NCBI RefSeq assembly: GCF_000024065.1
Contig: NC_013174.1
Coordinates: forward strand, 186,001 to 250,000
Origin: Jonesia denitrificans DSM 20603
GTDB taxonomy: Bacteria > Actinomycetota > Actinomycetes > Actinomycetales > Cellulomonadaceae
Direction: 5' to 3'
Length of the DNA stretch: 64,000 nucleotides
Every line of letters begins with the position of its first letter. The first letter of the stretch is position 1. Below, piece after piece: positions 1-9,202 of this stretch. The position numbers were made by a program, and so were the translations under genes. Below the pieces are notes generated by a model. That model ran no database searches. It was not told where the DNA came from and was given only the letters and a program-made list of their open reading frames with translations.

Positions 1-569
1 TTTTCGACGAGGTAGCCAGCGAAGAAGATCGCGAGCATGATCTTGGAGAACTCAGCTGGTTGAAGGGAGAACGGCCCGATGTTGATCCAGATTTGGGCGC
101 CGTTGATTCTGCTTCCAATTCCCGGCATCAATGGCATCATCGCAATGATGAGGGCCGCAAGCATCGTGACATATATGTAGCGACGGAGGATGCGGTGGTC
201 TCGGACCACGATGAGGACGATCGCTGCTGCGAGGATACCTAACGCTGTCCATCCCAGCTGTTTGGTGGCGAGTGTTGCGTCGGTGGCCTGGTCAATACGG
301 AAAATCATGGCCAAGCCAATGTTGTTGAGAACAAAGGCGAGCGGGAAAATGAGTGGGTCTGCGTAGGGAGCAAATTTTCGGATCACAAGGTGGAGTCCCA
401 CCCCGAGCCCGCCCATGGCCGCAATGAACGGAATGATCCCGGCTGGGATGGCGTCGTTGAGCGCAAAACCGATGATTGTGTACGCGGCTACGCCGATTCC
501 GAGGGCAACAAGAACAAGGAAAAGTTCGCTGCCACGGCGAGTGCGTACCTGTGGCGTGTCGATGCTCAC
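1..569 (-). CDS. rodA: RodA/FtsW-family peptidoglycan glycosyltransferase (5'-part only; runs off the left edge)
   Basis: SEDS-family integral membrane enzyme that polymerises peptidoglycan with a partner class B penicillin-binding protein. The visible 189 residues start at a GTG (569-567) and read MSIDTPQVRTRRG, followed by several membrane segments and the family block FSLQPAEFSKIMLAIF at the window edge. The GTG lies 3 nt after the stop of the upstream phosphatase gene, with GGGAG inside that gene's end as ribosome site, so the two are probably translationally coupled. The order FhaA-FhaB-PstP-RodA is the standard actinobacterial cell-division/PASTA-kinase cluster, in which pbpA and pknB usually follow. 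RodA rather than FtsW is inferred from this context. Confidence 0.9.
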   Translation of the reverse strand, partial: MSIDTPQVRTRRGSELFLVLVALGIGVAAYTIIGFALNDAIPAGIIPFIAAMGGLGVGLHLVIRKFAPYADPLIFPLAFVLNNIGLAMIFRIDQATDATLATKQLGWTALGILAAAIVLIVVRDHRILRRYIYVTMLAALIIAMMPLMPGIGSRINGAQIWINIGPFSLQPAEFSKIMLAIFFAGYLVE

Positions 570-572
570 TGG

Positions 573-2075
573 TCAGCTCCCTTCGCTGGTGGCTGGTGCC
601 TTCGTGTCGGTGCTGCTGGAAGGTTCAGTTGTGGAGTCGGGTTGGGGTGTGTCCGGCTCCGTGGTGGTGTCAGGGTTGGTGCCCGCCTCTGGTGCTGGTG
701 TGATCGACTGTGCGAGTTCTTCGACGCGCGCTTTGGCGTCATCCAGTGATTGTGCTCTGACGGTGGAGTGGACTTTCCCTGCTTCAAACGCGCTCAGTTC
801 GTTGACTGGGACGTCAGAGACGTCGATCACTGACGATAGGTGAATCGGCCCTACTGATTGCGGGAATCCGTTGAAGATGGCGACTTTCCCGTTGTAGGAG
901 CCAACAAAGTATTGGTGCGATCCCCACCAGTAAGCGCCGTAGCCAGCTGAGGCGAGGAGCGCGAGGATGAGGAATGTGTTGATGAGGGTGCGTACAGCTC
1001 CACGTCGCCGTGGTTGGGCGGGAACCATGACGTCATCGATGTCGACGTCTTCACCGGAGTCGGCGGATCGCGCGCCGGTGGGGGAGTCGTCTGTGATTGC
1101 GGCGAGGTCAGTGTCGCTGAGCTGGAGTGACCCGGTGTGGGTGTCAGGTTCGGCGTCACCGCGGCGTATCGCTTCTGCGCGTTCGATGACGGCGACCACG
1201 GCGTCGTGGGCTTCGGTGAGGAGTTGCTTGCTCTCTGATGATGCGCCGCCCTCGTCGAGGGCTGCAGGAAGGTCTTCACCGTAGGCGATGGAGCCGACGG
1301 CGATGGCTGCGGGAAGGTCTCGGTCGGGCAGGGGGCTGTCAGGTGCGTCTGTGTCGTAGATGTCCGCGACAACGCAGGTGATGTTGTCGCTGCCTCCACC
1401 GCGCAGTGCGAGTTGAATGAGGTATTCGGAGCAGAGTTCGATGTCTTGGACGTCTCGCAGTGTTTGTTCCATGGTTTCGAACCTGACGAACCCGGAGAGC
1501 CCATCTGAGCACAGGAGCCACCGGTCTCCGGGGCGGGCTTCTCGGATGGAGAGGTCGGGGACGAGGTCGAGTTCGAAGTCTCCGAGTACGCGCATAACGA
1601 CGGAGCGTTGTGGGTGTGTTTCTGCTTCGTCGGGTGTGATTTTTCCGGCGTCGACAAGGTGTTGAACGAAGGTGTGGTCTTTGGTGACTTGGGTGAGTCG
1701 ACCGTCACGCAGGAGGTAGCCGCGGGAGTCGCCCATGTGTGCCATGGCGAGTTTATTTTCGCCAAGAAGGAGAGCGGTGACGGTGGTGCCCATGCCAGCA
1801 AGTGAGCGGTGATCGCGAGCTTGGGTGACCAGGTCGATGCGCGCACGTTCGACTGCTTCGCCTAACCGTTCCAGCATGGAGGATGTGTCTACTGGTTCGT
1901 TGTTGAGGGGAGCGATGGAGGCGACACACAGCGCCGATGCAACATCACCGCCTGCGTGTCCCCCCATACCGTCGGCGACCAAGAGGAGGCGTTCTCCTGC
2001 GAACGCTGAGTCCTGGTTGTTGGCACGCACGAGACCCACGTCGGAGCGTGTGGAGTACCTCAATGCAATTGTCAC
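573..2075 (-). CDS. pstP: PP2C-type Ser/Thr protein phosphatase, membrane anchored
   Basis: Metal-dependent phosphatase that reverses PknA/PknB-type phosphorylation in actinobacteria. The 500-residue protein has the PP2C domain at about residues 6-240, with the metal-binding motifs ANNQDSAF, ADGMGGHAGG, HMGDSRG, CSDGLSG and DNITCVVAD. A long acidic linker follows, then one membrane segment at about 363-385 and an extracellular tail rich in Pro, Thr, Ser and Glu. That tail is divergent and probably disordered. The gene sits 4 nt after fhaB and just before rodA. Domain layout and context match PstP of mycobacteria. Confidence 0.93.
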   Translation of the reverse strand: MTIALRYSTRSDVGLVRANNQDSAFAGERLLLVADGMGGHAGGDVASALCVASIAPLNNEPVDTSSMLERLGEAVERARIDLVTQARDHRSLAGMGTTVTALLLGENKLAMAHMGDSRGYLLRDGRLTQVTKDHTFVQHLVDAGKITPDEAETHPQRSVVMRVLGDFELDLVPDLSIREARPGDRWLLCSDGLSGFVRFETMEQTLRDVQDIELCSEYLIQLALRGGGSDNITCVVADIYDTDAPDSPLPDRDLPAAIAVGSIAYGEDLPAALDEGGASSESKQLLTEAHDAVVAVIERAEAIRRGDAEPDTHTGSLQLSDTDLAAITDDSPTGARSADSGEDVDIDDVMVPAQPRRRGAVRTLINTFLILALLASAGYGAYWWGSHQYFVGSYNGKVAIFNGFPQSVGPIHLSSVIDVSDVPVNELSAFEAGKVHSTVRAQSLDDAKARVEELAQSITPAPEAGTNPDTTTEPDTPQPDSTTEPSSSTDTKAPATSEGS

Positions 2076-2079
2076 GGAC

Positions 2080-2553
2080 TCACCTTTGCAGTTCGATCGT
2101 GCTCTGTCCCACCCGAACTGGTTTTCCCGTGGGCAGAGGTGTCGGTCCTGTGACTTTCTCCTTGCCCATGAATGTTCCGTTCGTTGACCCTAAGTCTTCA
2201 ACAAACCAGGCGTCAGACTGGGGAAACACGCGGGCGTGCCGTGAGGACGAATAGTCGTCTTCGAGGACGAGTGTGCAACTTGGTGAGCGTCCAATGAGGA
2301 TGGCGGAGGAACCCAGTGGGATTGTGGTGCCCGAGAGGGGTCCTGAGGTGACAACGAGCCGTGTGGGTCCTGCAGTTTTTCGGCGGGTTGGGGTGGGGGT
2401 CACAGGGGCGGTTGCGGCGGGAACTGCCGCGGGGGATGTGGGGATGCGGGTTCCGTACAGGTCAGAGCGCAACACTCGGACAACAAAGTAGACAAATGCC
2501 CATAGCAGAACAAGGAATCCCAGCCGTAGCAGGGTCATCGTAAGTGCGCTCAT
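2080..2553 (-). CDS. fhaB: FHA-domain protein FhaB (FipA-like)
   Basis: Small membrane-anchored phosphothreonine-binding adaptor (157 residues). A single hydrophobic segment lies at about residues 6-28. A Pro/Thr-rich linker leads to a C-terminal FHA domain at about 65-155 with the conserved GRSPSC, SSRHARVF and LGSTNGTFM motifs that bind pThr. In mycobacteria the homologue links kinase signalling to the divisome. It lies between fhaA (9 nt gap) and pstP (4 nt gap), so all are likely cotranscribed. Confidence 0.92.
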   Translation of the reverse strand: MSALTMTLLRLGFLVLLWAFVYFVVRVLRSDLYGTRIPTSPAAVPAATAPVTPTPTRRKTAGPTRLVVTSGPLSGTTIPLGSSAILIGRSPSCTLVLEDDYSSSRHARVFPQSDAWFVEDLGSTNGTFMGKEKVTGPTPLPTGKPVRVGQSTIELQR

Positions 2554-2562
2554 GTTGTGCGG

Positions 2563-3279
2563 TCACCTGTCTCCACGAGAGGAATCATCGGTCACACCTG
2601 ACCAAAACATGATGCGTGTCCGACCGATGGTTAAGGAGTTTCCATCGAGCAAGGTGGCGGCGGGTACTTGGTGGCCTTCGACGTAGAGGCCGTTAGTGGA
2701 CCCGAGGTCAGTTGCGATCACTCCTTGTGGGGTGACCGAAATTTCCAGGTGCCGCCGGGACACTCCGGGGTCATCGACGACAATGTCTGCTTCTGAGCCT
2801 CGGCCAATGATGGTGACTGGACCGGTGAGGAGGTAGCGTTGCCCGTCGATGTCAAGGAGGGGGTGGCGTGAGCTGCGTGGGTCGGCGGGACCGGGGGCGA
2901 CATTTCCTCGTAGGGTGGAGGAGCGGACGGTGAAGTGCCCGGTTTCGAGGCCTTCGGTGAGTTCGAAGCTCACGACCACTGGCCCGACGAACGCATAGTG
3001 TTGTGAGGCGGCGTACTCGGTGACGTTGACGGCAAGTTCGTCTGCGAGCATTTCAGCGCCCCAGCTTTCGACTTGTTCAAAGTCTGCTTGGGACAGTTCG
3101 ATGGTGAAGTCGTTGGGGACGACTGTGCGGGAACGGTCGAATACTGCAGCGCGGTCGTCGACCTCGCGGCGCAGCGCAGTGGCTAGGTCGACGGGTTTGA
3201 TGTCAGATCGGAACACCTTTGAGAAGGTGCTGTTGACTGCGCGTTCAACGCGCTGCTCGAACTTGTCGAGGAAACTCAT
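2563..3279 (-). CDS. fhaA: FHA-domain protein FhaA (DUF3662 plus FHA)
   Basis: Cytoplasmic adaptor of 238 residues. The N-terminal DUF3662 region (about 1-115, starting MSFLDKFEQRVERAVN) is joined to a C-terminal FHA domain (about 145-230) with GRGSEADIVV, GVSRRHLEI and LGSTNGLYVEG. Mycobacterial FhaA binds phosphorylated MviN pseudokinase and has a long low-complexity linker. Here the linker is almost absent, so the protein is about half that size. First gene of the minus-strand operon; a GGAGG-like site precedes the ATG. Confidence 0.92.
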   Translation of the reverse strand: MSFLDKFEQRVERAVNSTFSKVFRSDIKPVDLATALRREVDDRAAVFDRSRTVVPNDFTIELSQADFEQVESWGAEMLADELAVNVTEYAASQHYAFVGPVVVSFELTEGLETGHFTVRSSTLRGNVAPGPADPRSSRHPLLDIDGQRYLLTGPVTIIGRGSEADIVVDDPGVSRRHLEISVTPQGVIATDLGSTNGLYVEGHQVPAATLLDGNSLTIGRTRIMFWSGVTDDSSRGDR

Positions 3280-3485
3280 CGGTCCCTCCTTTCGCGGGTG
3301 TCGCCGATCATCGGTGTGATAGCAGTCTGACAGAAGCCTACGCGGTGTTCGCGCTTACGCGCACAACCTGTGGAAGAACTCCACCAAACGAGCAAGGATC
3401 GTTACGTTGTATGTTACTTGCGCCTCACTGCTGTTGGGTGATGCGGAAAGGTGTGGGCGAGCGTGGTAAAGTTCTGACAGTTCGA

Positions 3486-3568
3486 GCGTGTGTGGCGGAA
3501 TGGCAGACGCGCTGGCTTCAGGTGCCAGTGCCCGCAAGGGCGTGGGGGTTCAAGTCCCCCCACACGCA
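3486..3568 (+). tRNA. tRNA-Leu (anticodon CAG)
   Basis: The 83-nt sequence folds as a class II tRNA. The acceptor arms GCGTGTG and CACACGC pair, followed by discriminator A. The anticodon stem CTGGC/GCCAG encloses the loop TTCAGGT, giving anticodon CAG. A long variable arm follows (GCCCGCAAGGGC), and the T arm is GGGGG-TTCAAGT-CCCCC. No 3' CCA is encoded. A tRNA-Leu next to fhaA is common in actinobacteria. Confidence 0.97.
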
Positions 3569-3746
3569 CAGTGACAGGTGGAGATCCTTGATGGGTCTCC
3601 ACTTTTGTTGTGCCCTGGTGTGGTTGTGTGACATACCGGCCACGGGGGGTGCATGGGGAGACCTCCACGTTTGGGCCACAGGCGGCTCGTTCGCCGATAC
3701 CCTGATCAGGCTAGTACTTCTCCCCCTGAGGCTCGAGATTTCCATC

Positions 3747-5087
3747 ATGTCTGCTTTGGATCACCACCCCCGATATCAGGCGTTCATGCCACCTGATGGC
3801 GTGGACGAGGACACTGTGCCAGTTCGACGTGCCCCGGAGTCACCGGATATCGCTGATGACACTCTTGCGCGGTCTGCGTTGAACGCGGTGAAGGTGCGTA
3901 CCGATGCCCCGGAGACTGTTGTTGATTCTCCTCCGATGGGTGTGCCTCAGTTTGTGATTCCAGCACCGGGTGCGGTGAGTGATGCGCCCACGCAGGATCT
4001 TCCGATGGTCAGTGATCCTGCTACTGAGCCTGTTGCTGCGTCTGATAATGGGGTGTCTGCGGCCCGGTCGGTGCGTACGCCGTGGGCGGCTGCGGTGATT
4101 GGTTTGGTTGCGATTGCGGCGCTGTTGGGTGGCATTTTTGTGTTGCGGTCTGCGCTGCTCAGTCCTACTGCTGTGGTCAGTGACTACCTTGATGCGCTGG
4201 TTGAGGGGGACGCCCGACGGGCGTTGGAGTTGTCAGCGTCGACAACCAAGGACGCGGATTCGTTAGCTCGGCAGGCGCTGCGGAACTATCGCCATATTTC
4301 TGGCCGTCCCACCGACTTCTCGATTGTTGACACTGAGGAAGAAGGATCATCGGCACTGGTGACGGCGAAGGTTACTCAGGATGGTTTGCCGTACACGGTG
4401 GAGTTTTCACTCCACAAGGACCCGACTGCTGGTGGCATTCTTGACCGATGGGTGCTTGACGCCGGGTTAGAACGCCCAGTGACTATTACCTTGACGTCCG
4501 AGCGTGCTGGTGTGAGTTCTCGAACTGCGGTCATTAATGGCGGTGAGGTGCAGTCCACAACTGCAGGGGAGATCACGCAAACAATTTTGCCGGGAATGTA
4601 TGCAGTTGATGGGCCACAGCGTGGGCGTTACTTTGATTATGGTGAGACCCAAACGTTCCTTGCTGGGGTGCAGGATGATTCACACGCGGTGACACTTGCT
4701 GAGCGACCGACGAAGGCGCTGGAAGATGACGCACGCAGGGTTGCTCAGGACATTCTTGATCAGTGCCTGACGACCTTGGCTGGCAAAGAGTGCCCGAACC
4801 AACCAGGTGAGTTAGAGGTTCCTTTGTCGGACGTGGAGAAATTCACGTGGACCCCGACGGCTGAGAAGTTCGAATTAGATCCGGCGTCGTTAAGTTTGAC
4901 GTATTCAGCGAAGCTGTCTTTGTGGTACACCTACCCGCAGGAAGTGACGCAGTACAACTCACGGATTTGGGCCTGGGAAACGGTCACCCGCTATGAGTCT
5001 GTGACGGTGTCACGGCGAGGGTCTGTCGGATGGTTGATTTCGATTGACCCCGCTCGTGAATCCTTGTCGTTGGCGCATTGGGACTGA
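3747..5087 (+). CDS. membrane-anchored protein of unknown function
   Basis: 446-residue protein. I start it at ATG 3747 (MSALDHHPRYQAFMPPDG) because the reading frame upstream runs through the tRNA gene. The N-terminal ~125 residues are Pro/Ala/Asp rich and low complexity. One membrane segment follows (AAVIGLVAIAALLGGIFVL), then a long extracellular part beginning with a helix of the DYLDALVEGDARRALEL kind, typical of NTF2/DUF4878-like folds. The two later halves look like repeated beta-rich domains. It precedes a lipoprotein gene by 13 nt, so the pair may work together at the envelope. Function unknown. Confidence 0.8.
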   Translation: MSALDHHPRYQAFMPPDGVDEDTVPVRRAPESPDIADDTLARSALNAVKVRTDAPETVVDSPPMGVPQFVIPAPGAVSDAPTQDLPMVSDPATEPVAASDNGVSAARSVRTPWAAAVIGLVAIAALLGGIFVLRSALLSPTAVVSDYLDALVEGDARRALELSASTTKDADSLARQALRNYRHISGRPTDFSIVDTEEEGSSALVTAKVTQDGLPYTVEFSLHKDPTAGGILDRWVLDAGLERPVTITLTSERAGVSSRTAVINGGEVQSTTAGEITQTILPGMYAVDGPQRGRYFDYGETQTFLAGVQDDSHAVTLAERPTKALEDDARRVAQDILDQCLTTLAGKECPNQPGELEVPLSDVEKFTWTPTAEKFELDPASLSLTYSAKLSLWYTYPQEVTQYNSRIWAWETVTRYESVTVSRRGSVGWLISIDPARESLSLAHWD

Positions 5088-5100
5088 TCGCACCGTTGTG

Positions 5101-5958
5101 ATGAAGAAAGTTCCGCACCCCCGTTTTTTCTCTGTTGAGCATTGTCGTGTTTCTCCTCTGCGGGCGCGTCAGTGGCGTGTGTGGCTGTGCTGCGTTGTGG
5201 CGTGTGTAGTGACCAGTGTGACCGCGTGTGCCGCCACGGGTGGATCTGACCCGGAGCAGAGCGGGACATCTCTATCCGAGTCTGGAACATCTCAGCCGGA
5301 CCCTTCGGCAGCGGACCCCGCCGAGGCGGATGGTTCACAGCCTGAGGACAAGCACATCGTGAGTCCTGTGTTTGTGCCGTATGTGGGTATTGAAACGTGG
5401 CCGCGGCAGGCTCGGCTTGAGGCTGCACTCGACAAGGTTGTGGTGCCATCTGTGTTTCGCCGGCATTATGACCAGTCTGTGCTGGAGGTTGTTGGGGCTG
5501 CAGCAAATAGTGTGGCGCGTGTGCAGGCGAGTGTGACGCCGTTGCATGGGCGGCGTCAGGGGGATGAACTTGCGTACTACCGGCCGTTGAGAGCGGTGTT
5601 GTCTGATCGGTTGTGGGCTGACCTTGATGACCATGTGGCTGATGGTGTGGCGGGGGAGTCAACGGTGGTGGGGGCGTTGGTTCCGCAAACGGACCGTGAT
5701 GGTGTGTGGGCCACGATTGATGGGGTGTCTTACCGGTCAACGGGTGTGCTTGAGGTGCGTTTTTGGGGGATCCCGCGGTTTGCGATGTCGGGTGATCGAC
5801 CGCAAATCACGTTTCCTTTGGATGTGACAGCGCATGCTGAAGAGGGCAAGATTGGGTACTCGTCAGAGTTCACCGCCACGATGGAGTGGACTGGGGGACG
5901 GTGGGTGCTGGTGGACTGGGCGGTGGCGCGAACATCGGAGTTAACAGTCCTTTCGTGA
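5101..5958 (+). CDS. putative lipoprotein of unknown function
   Basis: 285 residues from ATG 5101 (MKKVPHPRFF). A longer-than-usual n-region precedes a hydrophobic stretch (LCCVVACVVTSVTA) and a lipobox-like TACA cysteine, so the product is probably anchored outside the membrane. A Ser/Asp/Glu/Pro linker follows, then a ~200-residue domain that I do not recognise. It starts 13 nt after the preceding envelope gene and is likely cotranscribed with it. Confidence 0.78.
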   Translation: MKKVPHPRFFSVEHCRVSPLRARQWRVWLCCVVACVVTSVTACAATGGSDPEQSGTSLSESGTSQPDPSAADPAEADGSQPEDKHIVSPVFVPYVGIETWPRQARLEAALDKVVVPSVFRRHYDQSVLEVVGAAANSVARVQASVTPLHGRRQGDELAYYRPLRAVLSDRLWADLDDHVADGVAGESTVVGALVPQTDRDGVWATIDGVSYRSTGVLEVRFWGIPRFAMSGDRPQITFPLDVTAHAEEGKIGYSSEFTATMEWTGGRWVLVDWAVARTSELTVLS

Positions 5959-6010
5959 GGTGCCCTGCTACATTGGCATTGACTGTGGCTGCGAGGAATG
6001 AGGAGCGGGC

Positions 6011-6538
6011 GTGTACCGGGTAATGATGGTGTGTACAGGCAATATTTGCAGGTCACCCATGGCGCAGTTCGTTCTGGAGTCGAAGCTTGAGCGGGTTGGC
6101 CTTGCGCATACGGTGGTTGTTGATTCGACGGGAATCAGCGATGAAGAAGCGGGGAACCCGATTGATCATCGGGCGCGGCGCACTCTTGCTGCGGCGGGTT
6201 ATGACAGTTCGAGGATTATTGAGCATCGTGCCCGGCAGTTGGAGGGTGAGGATGTTGTGGGGAACGACCTCATTCTTGCGATGACCACTGCGCATGCTCG
6301 TGCGATTCGTCGGTTGGGTGATATTTCTGGGGTTCCAGAAGCAACTGATCATATTCGTATGTTCCGGTCGTTTGACCCGTTTGCCCCGGCTGCTGTGTCG
6401 TTTCACGATGAGTTTCTTCTTGATGTGGCCGATCCCTGGTACGGGGGGATGAAAGACTTTCAGGTGTGTTTGGAACAGGTCGAAACAGCAACTGATGGGC
6501 TTGTGGAGTTCCTGATCCAAACCGTGGGCAAGGGGTAG
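6011..6538 (+). CDS. low-molecular-weight protein-tyrosine phosphatase
   Basis: 175 residues from a GTG start (MYRVMMVCTGNICRSP). The catalytic C-x5-R loop is C8 to R14. The conserved Asp general acid is in VADPWYGG near residue 140. LMW-PTPs dephosphorylate tyrosine or phospho-arginine residues, and in actinobacteria are often linked to polysaccharide or virulence signalling; the substrate here is unknown. Its stop codon overlaps the GTG of the next gene (TAGTG), indicating translational coupling with another phosphatase. Confidence 0.92.
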   Translation: MYRVMMVCTGNICRSPMAQFVLESKLERVGLAHTVVVDSTGISDEEAGNPIDHRARRTLAAAGYDSSRIIEHRARQLEGEDVVGNDLILAMTTAHARAIRRLGDISGVPEATDHIRMFRSFDPFAPAAVSFHDEFLLDVADPWYGGMKDFQVCLEQVETATDGLVEFLIQTVGKG

Positions 6539-7740
6539 TGGTGGTTTCTGTTGGGCCGATTTCTTCTGGTCGTCGTCAGCCCACGAGTAAACCGTATTGG
6601 GCGCGCCGGGCTGAGGTGCGCATTGTGCGGTGGTCTTCCCATGTTTTCCGTCGTCTTGGGTGGCGTGAACGTATTGAACCGTTTGTTGGGTACGGCGCTG
6701 CCCCCGATGTGGTGAGTAAGACGAGTCCTGATCATGCGCAGTATCGCCGTGTGTCAGAGCAGGGCGAGGTGCTTCCCGCGTGGGAAGGGCAGGACGCCGG
6801 CTGGGTTCGCGTGTTAGCGCGGGTGATGTTGTCGCCTAAGCGCAGGGTGTTGTTGCGGCGCACCTCTGTTCCGGGTCGCGCTGAAGCGTTGCGGGCGATG
6901 CGTGGGTGGCGAAACTTCTTTACCGTGCAGGCTCCTGGTGTCACGGTGACGGTGGAGGTTGCCGGTCACCGGTATTTGGTGCGTTCTGATCCGGGTGGCT
7001 ACATCGATGTGGTCATTCCTAGCCGCGCAGAAGCGGGGTGGCACGAGGCGGTGATGACGACTGCCCATGGTGGTCAGGCCACGTTAGGGGTGCGGGTTCT
7101 CGGGTCGGGCACGTCGGTGGGGTTGGTGTCTGACATTGATGACACGGCCATTGTGACGTCATTGCCGCGGCCGTTGTTGGCGATATGGAATTCCTTCATT
7201 CTGCATGAAGATGCGCGGACTGCAGTTCCGGGAATGGCACGGTTGTACCGCCAGTTGGGTTCTCACCATGAGGATTTCCCGGTGTTTTATTTGTCGACGG
7301 GGGCGTGGAATGTGGTTCCGACGATGCTACGGTTTTTCGCCCATCATGGGTTTCCGCATGGTCCGATGTTGATGACTGATTTTGGTCCGACGAACACGGG
7401 GATTTTTCGGTCGGGGCGGGAGCATAAGGAACGGTCGTTGCGGCGATTGGCGCAGGATTTCCCTGCGGTGAAGTGGTATTTGGTGGGTGATGATGGCCAG
7501 CATGATCCAGTGATTTATCGGGATTTTGCTACGGAGTTGCCGCAGCATGTTGCGGCGATCGCGATTCGCCAATTGACGTTTAGTGAGGCGGTGTTGGCCC
7601 ACGGGTTACCGACGGCGACTTATGCGAATAAGGCTGCGGAGGAGTCCGTGGAATCTCCAGCGGTGGAAACGGTGTTTGTTGTTGGTCCTGATGGGGATGC
7701 GTTAGCACGTGCGATGCGGGAGCGTGGCGTGCTCGGTTGA
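6538..7740 (+). CDS. App1-family phosphatidate phosphatase-like HAD protein (DUF2183)
   Basis: 400 residues, GTG start overlapping the stop of the tyrosine phosphatase gene. The C-terminal half carries the App1 catalytic block VSDIDDTAIVTS (Asp199, Asp201 and Thr203 of the DxDxT motif) and later YLSTGAWNV and LVGDDGQHDP, which match the remaining HAD motifs. Yeast App1 hydrolyses phosphatidate; bacterial members are poorly characterised and may act on other phospholipids. The N-terminal ~190 residues are a beta-rich region of the kind usually found ahead of this domain. Confidence 0.88.
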   Translation: MVVSVGPISSGRRQPTSKPYWARRAEVRIVRWSSHVFRRLGWRERIEPFVGYGAAPDVVSKTSPDHAQYRRVSEQGEVLPAWEGQDAGWVRVLARVMLSPKRRVLLRRTSVPGRAEALRAMRGWRNFFTVQAPGVTVTVEVAGHRYLVRSDPGGYIDVVIPSRAEAGWHEAVMTTAHGGQATLGVRVLGSGTSVGLVSDIDDTAIVTSLPRPLLAIWNSFILHEDARTAVPGMARLYRQLGSHHEDFPVFYLSTGAWNVVPTMLRFFAHHGFPHGPMLMTDFGPTNTGIFRSGREHKERSLRRLAQDFPAVKWYLVGDDGQHDPVIYRDFATELPQHVAAIAIRQLTFSEAVLAHGLPTATYANKAAEESVESPAVETVFVVGPDGDALARAMRERGVLG

Positions 7741-7751
7741 TGGGAGCAGGC

Positions 7752-8918
7752 ATGAAGGTGTCTCGTCGTTCGCAGGTGCCGCCGTTTTCGGTCATGCAGA
7801 TTATTGCGCAGGCGCGGGAGCGTCATGCTGGCGGGCACCCGGTGATTAATTTGTGTGCGGGGGAGCCTGCTGCTGGGGCGAGCGCTGTGGTACGGCAGGA
7901 GGCGGCTCGGGTTCTTGAGTCTGGCGATTTGGGGTATACCCAGTCGTTGGGTGTGCCGCAGCTTCGCGAGGCGTTGGCTGCCCATTATGCCCGGTGGTAC
8001 GGCGTTGAGGTGGATCCGCAGTGCGTTGCGATCACAACGGGATCTTCGGGCGGGTTTGTGCTTGCTTTTCTTGCTGCTTTTGATGTGGGCGATCGGGTGG
8101 CGGTAGCGCGGCCTGGATATCCGGCGTATCGCAATATTTTGGTGTCGTTGGGTATTGAGGTGGTGGAGTTGCCGTGTGGGTTGGGTACGCGGTTTCAGCC
8201 CACTGTCGCCCAGTTGGATGAGGCGCACCGGCGTTCTCCTCTTGCGGGTGTGGTGATTGCGTCTCCGGCGAATCCGACGGGGACGATTATTGATCCGCTG
8301 GAGTTTCAGGCAATAGTGGCGTGGTGTGCCTCGCATGGGGTGAGGTTGGTGAGTGATGAGATCTATCACGGGGTGGTGTTTGAGGAGTCTCAGCCGGTGG
8401 TGACGGCCGCTGGGTTCCGGGATATGGGTGCGATCACGGTGTCGTCGTTTTCGAAGTATTGGGCGATGACGGGGTGGCGGATCGGGTGGTTGGTGTTGCC
8501 ACAGGACATGGTGGCTACTGCTGATGCGCTGGCGGGGAATGTGTCGTTGTGTCCGCCGGCGTTGTCGCAATTTGCTGCGGTGGCTGCGTTGTCGGAGCAG
8601 GGGTATGCGGCGGCGCAGGTGGATGTGGAGATGTATCGGCTGTCGCGTGAGGTGGTGCTTGATGGGTGTGGGCGGTTGGGGTGGTCGCGGGTGGCTCCGG
8701 CTGATGGTGCGTTCTATCTGTATGCGGATGTGTCTGGTTCGGGGTTGGATTCGGTGACGTGGTGTGAACGGTTGTTGGTGGAGGCGGATGTAGCGATGAC
8801 GCCCGGGGTCGATTTTGATTCTGAAGCGGGACGTGATTGGATTCGTTTGAGTTTCGCTAACCGACCTGAGGTGATGAGGGAAGCCCTTGAGCGGGTGATT
8901 TCCTGGCAGAACCGGTGA
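7752..8918 (+). CDS. PLP-dependent aminotransferase, class I/II
   Basis: Fold-type I aminotransferase of 388 residues. ATG 7752 is preferred to ATG 7737 because GGGAGCAGG precedes it at a normal distance; 7737 would overlap the previous stop. Features are INLCAGEPAAG, TTGSSGGF (phosphate binding), SPANPTGT, SDEIYHG, and the PLP lysine in SSFSKYWAMTGWR at about residue 235. The protein resembles aspartate/aromatic aminotransferases; the substrate is not determinable. It ends the operon and is followed by a terminator. Confidence 0.92.
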   Translation: MKVSRRSQVPPFSVMQIIAQARERHAGGHPVINLCAGEPAAGASAVVRQEAARVLESGDLGYTQSLGVPQLREALAAHYARWYGVEVDPQCVAITTGSSGGFVLAFLAAFDVGDRVAVARPGYPAYRNILVSLGIEVVELPCGLGTRFQPTVAQLDEAHRRSPLAGVVIASPANPTGTIIDPLEFQAIVAWCASHGVRLVSDEIYHGVVFEESQPVVTAAGFRDMGAITVSSFSKYWAMTGWRIGWLVLPQDMVATADALAGNVSLCPPALSQFAAVAALSEQGYAAAQVDVEMYRLSREVVLDGCGRLGWSRVAPADGAFYLYADVSGSGLDSVTWCERLLVEADVAMTPGVDFDSEAGRDWIRLSFANRPEVMREALERVISWQNR

Positions 8919-8999
8919 TTGTTGAGTGTTCAATTTCTGTCTCAACGGGTGAAGCGACGTCAATTATGACGCAAATCTGAGTGTGACTTGCATCACACC

Positions 9000-9019
9000 G
9001 GGGGGCGAAAGTGCCCCCC
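9000..9019 (+). terminator. stem-loop terminator after the aminotransferase gene
   Basis: Seven-base-pair GC stem (GGGGGGC and GCCCCCC) around a six-base loop, about 80 nt after the stop codon. There is no long T run, as is usual in high-GC actinobacteria. Confidence 0.7.
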
Positions 9020-9202
9020 TAAATGAGTGCAAAAAAGACTTATTAACTCGATATGCACGCCGATGTATGAACATACCTGATGATGGGTGAAAAATCTGGG
9101 CCATGATTCCTAGTGAGGGTACAGCCGCTCAGGACGTGCGCTCGTCACCGGAGGGGGCTCCAGTTGCAAGACTGGGCGCCGGCGAAAAATAGGAGGAACA
9201 CC

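Noticed and set aside
3345-3746. A long N-terminal extension of the membrane protein gene that begins at 3747.
   Set aside because: The extension would be translated through the tRNA-Leu gene, so the start was placed downstream of it.
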